From: Novosphingobium pokkalii
GTDB taxonomy: Bacteria > Pseudomonadota > Alphaproteobacteria > Sphingomonadales > Sphingomonadaceae
DNA length: 61,319 bases
Direction: 5' to 3'
Assembly: GCF_014652855.1 (NCBI RefSeq)
Contig: NZ_BMZP01000023.1
Span: 1-61,319 of the forward strand
Numbering within the stretch: position 1 is the stretch's first letter; every line of letters starts with the position of its first letter. Shown here piece by piece: positions 8,540 to 17,118 of the stretch. The position numbers and the translations under genes are program-made. The notes below the pieces were generated by a model that was given only the letters and a program-made list of their open reading frames with translations, had not been told where the DNA came from and did not search any database.

Positions 8540-8799
8540 TCCGGCGCACAGGATCAATGTTGCGCGATGGCGAGCAGCTTGCGCTGCCTTTCGCCAAGCC
8601 CGCTGTGACGGAAGCCGCGCTCGAGCCAATCTCCGTCCGGATCGCGGATGCCATTCGGTTGACCGGCATCCGGCGATCCAAGCTCTATGAACTGATCGCT
8701 TCAGGTGACCTGGAGACGGTCAAAATCGGGCGGTGCACTCTGGTCCCGGTAGCCAGCCTGCACGCTCTGATCGAGCGCGCGAGGCAAGGGCTGTTATGA
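8536..8799 (+). CDS. Excisionase-like helix-turn-helix protein
   Basis: An 87-residue protein whose second half matches the small MerR-like/excisionase HTH family: IADAIRLTGIRRSKLYELIA, then SGDLETVKIGRCTLVPVASL. The latter has the typical wing with KIG and R-x-LVP. Such proteins regulate integrase genes or direct excision. It overlaps the preceding small gene by 4 bases. Its stop codon (8797-8799) lies inside the 3' end of the convergent integrase gene, an unusually compact arrangement. The first 25 residues look non-conserved, so a start at 8557 is possible. Confidence 0.75.
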   Translation: MIRRTGSMLRDGEQLALPFAKPAVTEAALEPISVRIADAIRLTGIRRSKLYELIASGDLETVKIGRCTLVPVASLHALIERARQGLL

Positions 8800-10044
8800 T
8801 GCGCTGTGGCCGAACTTGGGGCGCAGGATGGTCGCGCCGTCGCGCAGCTGATCGATGTAGTCGGACCAGTGCTGCATCATGCGGACGCGCTCCTCCCAGT
8901 ACTGCCCACGGGCGTAAGCGCGGCGGATCGAGTTGCCGTCCGCGTGGGCAAGTTGGCGCTCGATGGCATCGGGGTTCCAGATGCCCATCTCATTGAGCAA
9001 GGTGGCGGCCATGGCGCGAAAGCCGTGACCGGTCATCTGATCCTTGCTGAAACCCAGCCGACGTAATGCGGCGTTGATCGTGTTGTCTGACATCGGGCGG
9101 TCAAGAGCGCGTAACGACGGAAACAGGAAGGCGCTGTAGCTGGCGTCGTGTTCGATTTCACCGATGATCGCCAAGGCCTGCCGTGAAAGCGGCACGGCGT
9201 GAGGGCGGCGCATTTTCATCTTGTGGTCGGGGATCGTCCAGACTGCCTTGTCGAAATCGAACTCGCTCCATTCCGCCCAGCGCAGCTCGCCAGGGCGGAC
9301 GAACAGGTGGGGCAGCAGGCGCAGCGCGATCCGGGTCAGGTCGTTGCCGTCGTAGTCCTCGACCGCGCGAAGCAGTCCGCCAGCTTCCGTTGGAGTCGTG
9401 ATCGCGGCGCGGTGAGTGGTGCGCGGGGTGATGAGCGCGCCGCGCAGGTCAGAGCAGATGTCCCGTTCAGCGCGGGCCGTTGCAATGGCATAGCGGAACA
9501 CCTGACTGCACGTGCTGCGGATCCGGTTGGCGGTGTCGTACCGCTTCGAGGCTTCGATTTTCTTGAGGACGAGCAGCAATTCGTGGGCGGTGATTTCGGA
9601 GATCGGACGTTTGCCCAATGCCGGGTAGGTTTGCGCTAGCAGCCAGCGGGCCTTCTTGAGCGTTATGGCGGCAAGGCCCTCCTTCTCTATCTTCTCAAGC
9701 CATTCCTCTGCCACGACCTGAAACGTGTTGGTAGCAGCGATCGATTTGGCGATCTTGTCCAGCTTGGCCTGTTCAAGCGGATCAAGCCCCTTTGCGAGCT
9801 TGCGGCGCGCTTCGAGTAGCAGATCGCGTGCATCGCCGAGCAGAATCTCCGGCCAGCGCCCAAACGACAACGTCCGTTGCTGTCCGCCGAAGCGGTAGTT
9901 CATCCGCCAGTATCGAATGCCGGTGGTTTTCACGAGCAGGTACAGGCCGTCGCGATCCGACAGCTTGTAATCCTTCTCTCGGGGTCTGGCGTGCTTCACC
10001 GCGTTTGCGGTCAGGCCCGTCTTGCGTTTCGCACCGTCCGACAT
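8794..10044 (-). CDS. P4-type tyrosine recombinase (integrase)
   Basis: A 416-residue site-specific recombinase. The N-terminus is the DUF4102-type arm-binding domain (KLSDRDGLYLLVKTTG, LSFGRWPEI). The core shows the catalytic set: Arg in RPGELR, HGFR (HxxR), a later His in QLAHADG, and the nucleophile Tyr in RGQYWEERVRMM. All are intact, so it may be active. The start at 10044 (MSDGAK) removes an upstream extension that is not family-like. The gene begins 164 bases from the 3' end of tRNA-Cys and reads away from it, the standard arrangement for a tRNA-integrated island. Only two small genes accompany it, so the element is either a minimal or a decayed island. Confidence 0.9.
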   Translation of the reverse strand: MSDGAKRKTGLTANAVKHARPREKDYKLSDRDGLYLLVKTTGIRYWRMNYRFGGQQRTLSFGRWPEILLGDARDLLLEARRKLAKGLDPLEQAKLDKIAKSIAATNTFQVVAEEWLEKIEKEGLAAITLKKARWLLAQTYPALGKRPISEITAHELLLVLKKIEASKRYDTANRIRSTCSQVFRYAIATARAERDICSDLRGALITPRTTHRAAITTPTEAGGLLRAVEDYDGNDLTRIALRLLPHLFVRPGELRWAEWSEFDFDKAVWTIPDHKMKMRRPHAVPLSRQALAIIGEIEHDASYSAFLFPSLRALDRPMSDNTINAALRRLGFSKDQMTGHGFRAMAATLLNEMGIWNPDAIERQLAHADGNSIRRAYARGQYWEERVRMMQHWSDYIDQLRDGATILRPKFGHSAS

Positions 10045-10208
10045 TGATGGACCTCCGCATTCATGCTCGGGGTCCGATCCATCACCTGTACCATCATTGT
10101 GCCGGGATGCTGGTGGAACCGTCCGAACTGATGCGGGCAAACATACCAGAAAAAGTGTCGGAAAACAGCCGTTTGGTGGACGCTACCGGATGTCTTCAAA
10201 CGGAGAAA

Positions 10209-10282
10209 TGGAGGCCCGAGCCGGAATCGAACCGGCGTAAACGGATTTGCAGTCCGGTGCGTCACCACTCCGCCATCGGGCC
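10209..10282 (-). tRNA. tRNA-Cys (anticodon GCA)
   Basis: A 74-base cloverleaf on the minus strand. The acceptor stem is GGCCCGA (10282-10276) with TCGGGCC (10219-10213), discriminator T, and an encoded CCA at 10211-10209. The anticodon loop CTGCAAA gives GCA. The T-arm reads GCCGG TTCGATT CCGGC. The 3' end faces the integrase and is the probable attachment target. Confidence 0.95.
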
Positions 10283-10404
10283 TCTCGTCGCGTGGCGCCG
10301 ATCCGGGCCACGGGTGGGAGAGGGGCGGTTAGCCGAGAGTGACGCGCATCGCAACGGGATTCTTTGCCCGCGCCGGGGATTATTCCCGGAACGGAAAATC
10401 AGTC

Positions 10405-11085
10405 TTATGGTTCGGTTTGCGGTGCGCGGCCCTTGAAGCCCTGGGCGATCACGTACCATTCCGAGGAATCCTTGCGGCTCGCTGGCGGCTTGGCATGTTT
10501 CACGCTGGTGAAATTGCGCTTGAGGATGGTCAGCAGATCGCCATCAGTGCCGCCAGCAAAGACCTTGGCGACGAAGGCACCGCCCGGGGCCAGGGTGTTG
10601 ATGGCAAAGTCCACCGCCGTTTCCACCAGGCCCATGGTGCGCAAATGGTCGGTCTGCTTGTGTCCCACGGTGTTGGCCGCCATGTCGGACAGCACCAGGT
10701 CGGGCTGCCCGTCGAGCGCGCCTTCCAGCGCGGCGGGGGCTTCGTCGGCCATGAAGTCCATCTCGAAGATGGTCACGCCCTCGATCGGTTCGGTCGGCAG
10801 CAGATCGATCCCCACCACGCGCGCGGACGGGGATTTCTTGCGCACCACCTGGCTCCAGCCGCCCGGCGCGATGCCGAGGTCGACCACGCGCTGGCGGCCC
10901 TTGAGCAGGGCAAAGCGCTCGTCGAGTTCGATCAGCTTGAACGCGGCACGGCTGCGCCAGCCTTCGGCCTTGGCCTGCTTCACATAAGGATCGTTGATCT
11001 GGCGCGAAAGCCAGCGCGCCGAAGATGCGGTACGCTTCTTGGCGGTCTTGAGCCGCTCGTGCGGATCTTTGCCGGAACGGCTCAT
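10405..11085 (-). CDS. rlmE: 23S rRNA (uridine-2'-O-)-methyltransferase RlmE (FtsJ/RrmJ)
   Basis: A 226-residue SAM-dependent methyltransferase that should 2'-O-methylate U2552 in the A-loop of 23S rRNA during 50S assembly. Signature segments are SRAAFKLIELDERF, the SAM-binding DLGIAPGGWSQVV, LSDMAANT, and the C-terminal KVFAGGT followed by KPPASRKDSSEWYVIA. The K-D-K-E catalytic set is consistent with these positions. The start overlaps the stop of the Ppx/GppA gene by 4 bases, a common pairing in alphaproteobacteria. The N-terminal 30 residues are basic. Confidence 0.95.
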   Translation of the reverse strand: MSRSGKDPHERLKTAKKRTASSARWLSRQINDPYVKQAKAEGWRSRAAFKLIELDERFALLKGRQRVVDLGIAPGGWSQVVRKKSPSARVVGIDLLPTEPIEGVTIFEMDFMADEAPAALEGALDGQPDLVLSDMAANTVGHKQTDHLRTMGLVETAVDFAINTLAPGGAFVAKVFAGGTDGDLLTILKRNFTSVKHAKPPASRKDSSEWYVIAQGFKGRAPQTEP

Positions 11086-12515
11086 TGGGGTGCTCCGCTG
11101 TTGAGTTGGCGCAAGGCTTCACGGCTACGCACGGCATCGCCGCCGGTGGCCATGAGCGAGCGCAGGATGCCTTCGCGAATGCCGCGGTCGGCAATGCCCA
11201 GCCGATCGGCCGGCCAGATATCGAAAATGGTTTCCAGGATGGCGCAGCCGGCCACCACCAGGTCGGACCGCTCGCGCCCGATGCAGGGCACGGCAATGCG
11301 CTCGGCCGGGGACAGGTGCGCCAGGCGCTGGCTGATCGCGCGCATCGCTTCCGTCGGCACGATCAGGCCGTCCACCGCGCGACGATCATATTGCGGCAGG
11401 CCCAGGTGCAGGCTGGCCAGCGTGGTCACCGTGCCGCTGGTGCCGAGCAGGCGGATCGCCCCTTCGGCCAGGGCACGGGCACGGGTTGGCGCGATCCGCT
11501 CGATGAACGGCGCAAAGCCTTCGGCCACGCGCGCACGCATCTCGGCATAGGCGGCCGCGCGCGCCTGCGGACTGTCGGCAATCGGACCGACGCCTTCGGT
11601 CAGGGAGACCACGCCCCAGGGCACGCTTTGCCAATCGAGGATGCGCGGCACCGGATCGGCCGGATCGACCAGCACCATCTCGGTCGATCCCCCGCCGATG
11701 TCGAAGATCATCGCCGGCCCGTCGCCATGCTCGAGCAGGATATGGCAGCCCAGCACGGCCAGCCGCGCCTCTTCCTGGGCGGTGATGATGTTCAGCCGGA
11801 TGCCGGTTTCGCGATGCACCCGCTCAATGAACTCGGCGCCGTTGCTGGCGCGGCGGCACGCTTCGGTCGCCACCGAGCGCGCAAGGTGGACGTTGCGCTT
11901 GCGCAGCTTTTCCGCGCAGACATGCAACGCGGCCAGCGCGCGATCCATCGCCGCGTCAGACAGGCGGCCCGATTGCGCCAGCCCCTCGCCCAGCCGCACC
12001 ACGCGGCTGAACGCATCGATCACCACGAAATGGGCGCCCGCCGGCCGCGCGATCAGCAGGCGGCAATTGTTGGTGCCAAGGTCGATGGCGGCATAGGCCT
12101 GGCGGTGGAACGGCACCGGCTTTTGCCACGCACGCGCGCCCGGCAGGCCAAGCCCGGCAGTGCCGTTGGCGGCAAAGATCGCTTCGGGCGCGATCAGCGC
12201 ATCGGTCTTGGCGATGGGGTCGGCGGCGCTGTCGACAAGGGGTTGCGCCGGCGGCGCGGCAACGCGCGACGATGACGCACTGGCAATGGCAGGTGCCCCC
12301 TTGCCCTTGCGCGCCGCCGATCGGTTGCGCCCCTTGGCACGCGCTTTGCCCTTGGCTGGTGCAGCGCCCTTCGCCGTGGTGTGGCCGGCCGGCGAGGCGG
12401 TGGGCGGCTGTCCGGCGGCATCGGGCACGGGTGCGGCCTTGCGCGGCCCTCGCTGCCTGTTCCTTCCGCCGGATCGCGGCCCTCGCCCCCTGGCCGGCGG
12501 AGTGGATTCCGCCAT
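11082..12515 (-). CDS. Ppx/GppA family phosphatase
   Basis: A 477-residue member of the exopolyphosphatase / pppGpp phosphohydrolase family of the ASKHA superfamily. The core starts with AIDLGTNNCRLLIA (phosphate loop 1), has NIITAQEEARLA with the catalytic glutamate, and FDIGGGSTEMVL (phosphate loop 2). The first 130 or so residues are a low-complexity, Arg/Lys/Ala/Pro-rich extension (repeated KGKARAKGRNR-type text) not normal for the family and probably disordered. The start at 12515 (MAESTPP) is chosen; an ATG 33 bases upstream is also in frame. It is coupled to rlmE. It acts on polyphosphate and/or pppGpp; which one cannot be decided here. Confidence 0.9.
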   Translation of the reverse strand: MAESTPPARGRGPRSGGRNRQRGPRKAAPVPDAAGQPPTASPAGHTTAKGAAPAKGKARAKGRNRSAARKGKGAPAIASASSSRVAAPPAQPLVDSAADPIAKTDALIAPEAIFAANGTAGLGLPGARAWQKPVPFHRQAYAAIDLGTNNCRLLIARPAGAHFVVIDAFSRVVRLGEGLAQSGRLSDAAMDRALAALHVCAEKLRKRNVHLARSVATEACRRASNGAEFIERVHRETGIRLNIITAQEEARLAVLGCHILLEHGDGPAMIFDIGGGSTEMVLVDPADPVPRILDWQSVPWGVVSLTEGVGPIADSPQARAAAYAEMRARVAEGFAPFIERIAPTRARALAEGAIRLLGTSGTVTTLASLHLGLPQYDRRAVDGLIVPTEAMRAISQRLAHLSPAERIAVPCIGRERSDLVVAGCAILETIFDIWPADRLGIADRGIREGILRSLMATGGDAVRSREALRQLNSGAPQ

Positions 12516-12657
12516 GATACACATTCGCTTATGTTTTCCCGCTGGCATCGGTGCCGGTCGGGTACTTGACCGTCACCGTAGCGTCATGGCGCCCGCGCGG
12601 CAAGGTTCGCCCCGGAACGCGCCATCCGATGCCGCCACGGACCTGCGAAAAAGTGGG

Positions 12658-12686
12658 TTGACGCTCTGAAACGCCCCGACTAGAGG
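12658..12686 (+). promoter_or_regulatory. Promoter of tRNA-Gln
   Basis: TTGACG (12658-12663), a 17-base spacer and TAGAGG (12681-12686) lie 13 bases before the tRNA, as expected for a sigma-70-type promoter. The -10 is flanked by GGGGCG-type sequence on both sides, also seen at the rpmJ promoter. Confidence 0.6.
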
Positions 12687-12698
12687 GGCGCCTCCCGA

Positions 12699-12772
12699 TG
12701 CCCCGTCGTCTAAAGGTAAGACTACGGACTCTGACTCCGTCAATCGAGGTTCGAATCCTCGCGGGGCATCCA
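12699..12772 (+). tRNA. tRNA-Gln (anticodon CTG)
   Basis: A 74-base cloverleaf. The acceptor is TGCCCCG (12699-12705) with CGGGGCA (12762-12768), discriminator T, and encoded CCA (12770-12772). The anticodon stem ACGGA/TCCGT encloses CTCTGAC, giving CTG. The T-arm is CGAGG TTCGAAT CCTCG. Confidence 0.95.
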
Positions 12773-12982
12773 AATCCCTGAAATCGTTGTTTTATGTCGC
12801 GCTACTGCTTCTGGCTTTTTGACCAGTCGCATGCGCAGGCATGATGTGTGTCCGGCGTGACCAGAACGGCATCGTGCCAGGTACCCCGCCGTCAGCGGCC
12901 ATCCCCGTCGCGCCGGTATGATTCTTTTCATGCTTTGCAGTGCATGGTCTTGGTTGCGAAGAATTTCAGCGATCTGGGGAGA

Positions 12983-14956
12983 ATGCAGTTGCGTGCGTCG
13001 CGTGCGTTTCGCTGGTTTGCGGAAATCGGGGATGATCCGGCCCTGGCCGTTTCGCAGGCGACAAACCTGCAACGCCAGGTTCCCTTGCTCTATGGCCTGT
13101 TGCTGATCAACTCCTTCGCCGTTGCCATCACCCATCGCAACCAGGCGCCGTCGGTGCTCACCGTCAGCGTGCCCGCCGCGCTGTTTATCATCACTTTCAT
13201 CCGCATGGTCCACTGGCTGCGCCAGGCACGCAAGGGCGTGCCCACGCCGCAACAGGCGCGACGGCAACTGCGCGCGATCACCGCCGTGTCCGGGCCGGTG
13301 GCACTGGCCTATGTCGGCTGGTCGCTGGCCCTGGCGCCTTATGGCGGGCCGTTCGAGCAGGCCCACGTCGGTCTCTATATCTCCACCACGGTGATCGGCT
13401 GCATCTTCTGCCTGATCGTTCTGCCCCAGGCTGCCATGCTGGTGGCCATGACAGTGCTGCCAGCCTTCATCATCATGTGCCTGGCCCGCCAGCAGTTGAT
13501 CTTCGTGACCGTGGGCATCAACGTGGCGCTGGTCCTGGCCGTGTTGCTGCGGGTGCTGTTCAACAGCTTTGCCTATTTCCGCAACCAGGTGCTGGCCGGC
13601 ACGCTGCTGGCCGCCCAGCACGAGGAATTGCAGCGGCTGAACGAGGAAAACCGTCGTCTTGCGCTGACCGACGCACTCACCGGCCTGGCCAACCGCCGCA
13701 AGTTCCATGCCGATCTCGATGCGTGGACCACCACCCATGCCGGCACGCCGTTCGCGGTGGGCGTGCTCGATCTCGATCGGTTCAAGCCGATCAACGACAC
13801 CTATGGCCATCACGTGGGCGATCGCCTGCTGGCCGAGATCGGCACCCGGCTGCGCCTGGCCGCCGGGCCATCAGCGCAGGTCTATCGCCTGGGCGGCGAC
13901 GAATTCGGCTTGATCGATCCCGACGTGGCCGGCTTTTCCCGCACCTGCGAACGGCTGCTGCAACAGATCCAGGCGCCCTTGGCAGTGGGCGAGATCGTGC
14001 TGCACGTGGGCGGATCGCTGGGCGTGGCGCATTGCCCGGAGGCCGGCACCAAGGCCGCCGACCTGTTCGACCGCGCCGATTATGCGCTCTACCACGCCAA
14101 GCACAACAACGGCGGCGGCGTCTGCGTGTTCACCGCGGCGCTCGAAACCGCCGTGCGCGCCGACCGCGCGATAGAACTGGCGCTCCAGGGCAGCACGCTG
14201 GAAGACGAACTGGACATCGTGCTGCAACCCATCGTCGAACTCGACAGCGGCCGGATGAGCGCGGTGGAAGTGCTGGTACGATGGAACAGCCCGGTGCTGG
14301 GCGATGTTTCCGCCACCGAATTCATCGCCGTGGCCGAACGCTCCACCGCGATCCACAGCATTACCCGAGCGGTGATCCGCAAGGGCTTGCAGGCCGCGCT
14401 GCAACTGCCGGACATGGTGGCCATCTCGTTCAACATCTCGGCCTGCGACCTCACCTCGGCGACCACGCTCGCCTTCATCCGGCGCGAGATCGAGCGCACC
14501 GGCATCAACCCCAGCCGGATCTGGCTGGAAGTGACCGAAACTGCCGTCATGGCCAATGCCGAGGTGGCGGCCGAAGCCTTGCAGGCATTTCGCGATATCG
14601 GCGTACGAGTCGCGCTCGATGATTTCGGCACCGGCTATTCCAGTCTCGGCTACGTCCAGCGCCTGCCGCTCGACAAGGTGAAGATCGACCGCAGCTTCGT
14701 GACCGCGATCGACCAGCCCGGTGGCGACACCATCGCCCGCGCCATCATCACGTTCTGCCACACGATCGGGCTGCGCTGCGTGGCCGAGGGGGTGGAGACC
14801 GCGCGGCAGCGCTCGATGCTCGTGGAAGCAGGCTGCAAGCACGCCCAGGGCTATCTGTTCAGCCGGCCGCTGGCGGTTGAGGATCTGCTGTCGCTCCATG
14901 CGCAGTGGGAACAGCACCCGTGGCGTGTCGATTCGCCGCAGCGGGGCGCCGCCTGA
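12983..14956 (+). CDS. Membrane GGDEF-EAL cyclic-di-GMP enzyme
   Basis: A 657-residue inner-membrane protein. The N-terminal 200 residues contain about five hydrophobic helices (for example PLLYGLLLINSFAVAI and VGLYISTTVIGCIFCLIV), a MASE-like sensor. Next comes a diguanylate cyclase domain with an intact RLGGDEFGL. Last is an EAL domain with EVLVRW in place of EAL plus FNIS, LEVTETA, DDFGTGYSSLGY, AEGVET and QGYLFSRPL, so phosphodiesterase residues look complete. Both activities are therefore possible, with the sensor deciding the balance. The start at 12983 is preferred because GGGGAG lies 4 bases upstream; 12944 is the alternative. It is a monocistronic gene after tRNA-Gln. Its regulated process (biofilm, motility) is not indicated by neighbours. 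Confidence 0.9.
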   Translation: MQLRASRAFRWFAEIGDDPALAVSQATNLQRQVPLLYGLLLINSFAVAITHRNQAPSVLTVSVPAALFIITFIRMVHWLRQARKGVPTPQQARRQLRAITAVSGPVALAYVGWSLALAPYGGPFEQAHVGLYISTTVIGCIFCLIVLPQAAMLVAMTVLPAFIIMCLARQQLIFVTVGINVALVLAVLLRVLFNSFAYFRNQVLAGTLLAAQHEELQRLNEENRRLALTDALTGLANRRKFHADLDAWTTTHAGTPFAVGVLDLDRFKPINDTYGHHVGDRLLAEIGTRLRLAAGPSAQVYRLGGDEFGLIDPDVAGFSRTCERLLQQIQAPLAVGEIVLHVGGSLGVAHCPEAGTKAADLFDRADYALYHAKHNNGGGVCVFTAALETAVRADRAIELALQGSTLEDELDIVLQPIVELDSGRMSAVEVLVRWNSPVLGDVSATEFIAVAERSTAIHSITRAVIRKGLQAALQLPDMVAISFNISACDLTSATTLAFIRREIERTGINPSRIWLEVTETAVMANAEVAAEALQAFRDIGVRVALDDFGTGYSSLGYVQRLPLDKVKIDRSFVTAIDQPGGDTIARAIITFCHTIGLRCVAEGVETARQRSMLVEAGCKHAQGYLFSRPLAVEDLLSLHAQWEQHPWRVDSPQRGAA

Positions 14957-14995
14957 ACGCGCCGGCCGCAGACAAACCAGGCGCAGTAACGGATT

Positions 14996-15184
14996 TCAGA
15001 AGGGAAGCGCGCGTCCCGCACAGATCAGCGCCGCAGCGCAACCCAGCACCGGCACACTGGCCAGCGCCTGCCGCGCGCGGACGGGCCAGCGCGACAGTAC
15101 CACGGGCTCGTCGCCCAACAGGCCCCTGCCTGCAAACAGGCGGCCGGAAACGGTCTGAGCGGAAAGAAGCAGGGCACGGGCCAT
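14996..15184 (-). CDS. Possible small hypothetical protein
   Basis: A 62-residue frame between two larger genes. It begins with AAGGAG just upstream of the ATG, though only 1-2 bases away. The C-terminal part ALASVPVLGCAAALICAGRAL is hydrophobic and could be one membrane helix. There are no recognisable motifs, so it may be a chance frame in GC-rich DNA. Confidence 0.3.
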   Translation of the reverse strand: MARALLLSAQTVSGRLFAGRGLLGDEPVVLSRWPVRARQALASVPVLGCAAALICAGRALPF

Positions 15185-15248
15185 GCTCCCTTCATGGTCC
15201 GGGAGGAATTAACGCGCCGTAAAGATGGGCCCCCGGCTCACGCCCGAA

Positions 15249-16409
15249 TTACGCCGGTCCGGTCTGCAACCATTCCCACAGCGCGGCCAGGCAATCGCGT
15301 GCTAGCAGCTTGCTGCGTTCCGCGCTCCAGCCATGGACCGGGTCGGGGAGGTCGGCATTGTCCTTGAACGGCATTTCCAGCGTCATCGCCACGGCGCCAA
15401 AGCGCTCCGCGACCTGGTTGGTCGACATGGCCAGGTTGCCCTGGCCCGGCCGGCTTTCGGGATAGCCACGGCGCACCTGGAAATCGGGAGTGCGCCGATC
15501 CAGGATCGCGCGATAGCGCTGATAGCCGGCAAGTTGCTCGGGCGTGAGGCCCGGAATGCCTTCGAACCCGGCCAGGAACACGGCGGGAATCGCCTCGTCC
15601 CCGTGCACATCGATGGCAAAGTCTACGCCGGTCTCATCCATCGCATTGCGGATCGCCAGCACTTCGGGCGAACGCTCCGTGCTCGGTTCGTGCCATTCGC
15701 GGTTGAGGTTGACGCCCACCGCGTTGGTGCGCAGGTGCCCGCGCGCGCTGCCATCGGGATTGCAATTGGGCACGATGTGGAACGTGCAGGCCTGGCGCAG
15801 TGCGCGGCCATGGGGATCGGCCGGATCGGTCAGCATCTCCAGCGCGCCTTCCATCCACCACTCGGCCATGGTCTCGCCCGGATGCTGGCGGGCATAGAGC
15901 CACACCTGGCGCGCGCCGGTGCCCAACGTCAGGCAATCGATCGAGCGCCCGTCAAGCGTCAGGCCGAGCACACGGTGTGCGACGCCCGGGCTGGCTGCCG
16001 CTTCGCTCACAAGGTCGTTGTGCCGCTCCAGCGAATAGGGTGCGAAATAGGCGAACCACACCTGGTCGCCCTCGGGCCGGTGGCGGATGTGCAGCGTGCC
16101 GCCATCGCGCCCACGATCGAAATCCGATGCGGCGCGGGTCCATTCCTGGCGATCTTCGGAAACGCAGGCGGAATAGCCGGGCCAGCCATCGGGATAGGCC
16201 GAAGTGTTCAGGCCGGTGATCGCCAGGTCCAGTTCGCGCCCGGCCACGCCGCTGACGCGGAAATGAAACCACTGCGCGAATTCGGACTGGTTGTCGCGGC
16301 GGATGGCCAGCGTGGCGCGGGCGCCATCGACGGCCAGCACCTCGATATTGCCGGCGTCGAACGCGGCGTTGATCAGGATCGGGGCGGCGGGGGAGGAATC
16401 TTGCGTCAT
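15249..16409 (-). CDS. M14 metallocarboxypeptidase, cytosolic-carboxypeptidase-like
   Basis: A 386-residue zinc peptidase of family M14, subgroup resembling bacterial relatives of Nna1/CCP cytosolic carboxypeptidases. The first ~130 residues form the beta-rich N-terminal domain typical of that subgroup (WFHFRVSGVAG). Zinc ligands are H and E in RQHPGETMAEWW and H in IDVHGDE; NREW supplies substrate binding and TLEMPF the general-base glutamate. There is no signal peptide, so it is probably cytoplasmic. The start overlaps the stop of the DUF4136 protein gene by 4 bases. Substrates of bacterial members are poorly known. Confidence 0.85.
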   Translation of the reverse strand: MTQDSSPAAPILINAAFDAGNIEVLAVDGARATLAIRRDNQSEFAQWFHFRVSGVAGRELDLAITGLNTSAYPDGWPGYSACVSEDRQEWTRAASDFDRGRDGGTLHIRHRPEGDQVWFAYFAPYSLERHNDLVSEAAASPGVAHRVLGLTLDGRSIDCLTLGTGARQVWLYARQHPGETMAEWWMEGALEMLTDPADPHGRALRQACTFHIVPNCNPDGSARGHLRTNAVGVNLNREWHEPSTERSPEVLAIRNAMDETGVDFAIDVHGDEAIPAVFLAGFEGIPGLTPEQLAGYQRYRAILDRRTPDFQVRRGYPESRPGQGNLAMSTNQVAERFGAVAMTLEMPFKDNADLPDPVHGWSAERSKLLARDCLAALWEWLQTGPA

Positions 16410-17020
16410 TTGACCGAGATAGTATCGCCAGACTTGCCGGGGAAGCCCGCAAACAGCGCGCGAGCCATGCGCGGTGCCAGAACATCGGCCGAGGCGGCCG
16501 CCGAACCGCTCTTTTCGGCATTTTCCGCCCGCCCTTCCCACAAGGGCTGGCCCGTGGCGCGATCGCGCAGGATCACGCGCAACCAGGTGGCATCCACCCG
16601 GCGCGGACCACCGCCGATGTTGAAGCCCAGCCCCATGCCCAGGCTGCTGTGCCGGCCGCCGGTGGCGCCACCCAGCCCCAGGCTGACCGGGCCATTGCCG
16701 CCGCCGCGCTCCTGCGTCTGGCGCTGCACGTCCACTTCGGCCACCACGTCCGCCGCGCCGGGCGTGGCCGCGCCCAGGCCCAACCCGGCCAGTTCGCGCT
16801 GCACCGCCAGCAGCCAGGGCTGGTCCGCCAGGCTTTGCGGATCGGCCGCAGCACCACCACTCACCGAAACCACCGCCGCCGCGCCATGCCCCAGCCGGGT
16901 CACCGTATCGGGCGTGGCAAAGCGAGTCACCTGCACGGGCGCGGCCAGGACGGTGCCTGGAACCGCCGCAGAGGCAAGCAGGGGCGCGGCAGTCAGCATG
17001 GCAAAGGCAAAGTGGCGCAT
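16406..17020 (-). CDS. Secreted DUF4136-type protein
   Basis: A 204-residue protein with an N-terminal signal peptide (MRHFAFAMLTAAPLLASA, cleavage probably after VLA). The rest follows the DUF4136 pattern: VTRFATPDTVTRLG near the mature N-terminus and VILRDRATGQPLWEGRAE toward the C-terminus, ending FAGFPGKSGDTI. Function is unknown; these are envelope proteins common in sphingomonads and relatives. The start at 17020 is chosen because it begins the signal peptide. It is coupled to the carboxypeptidase gene and paralogous to the next gene upstream. Confidence 0.75.
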   Translation of the reverse strand: MRHFAFAMLTAAPLLASAAVPGTVLAAPVQVTRFATPDTVTRLGHGAAAVVSVSGGAAADPQSLADQPWLLAVQRELAGLGLGAATPGAADVVAEVDVQRQTQERGGGNGPVSLGLGGATGGRHSSLGMGLGFNIGGGPRRVDATWLRVILRDRATGQPLWEGRAENAEKSGSAAASADVLAPRMARALFAGFPGKSGDTISVK

Positions 17021-17118
17021 GGCGTGTGCATCCTCTGAAACCTGCCCGCGCAATGCGAAACAGTGTGTATCGAGATAGGGATGCCGCGGCGCCCGCTCAA
17101 GAGCAGGGGTGCCTGCGA

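Noticed and set aside
12573..12773. Minus-strand frame over tRNA-Gln and its promoter, with a look-alike over the rpmJ promoter
   Set aside because: The similarity of the two frames comes from the shared promoter sequence read backwards, not from protein conservation.
12983..14956. EAL domain judged inactive because of EVL
   Set aside because: EVL is a common functional variant and the other catalytic segments (DDFGTGYSS, AEGVET, QGY) are intact.
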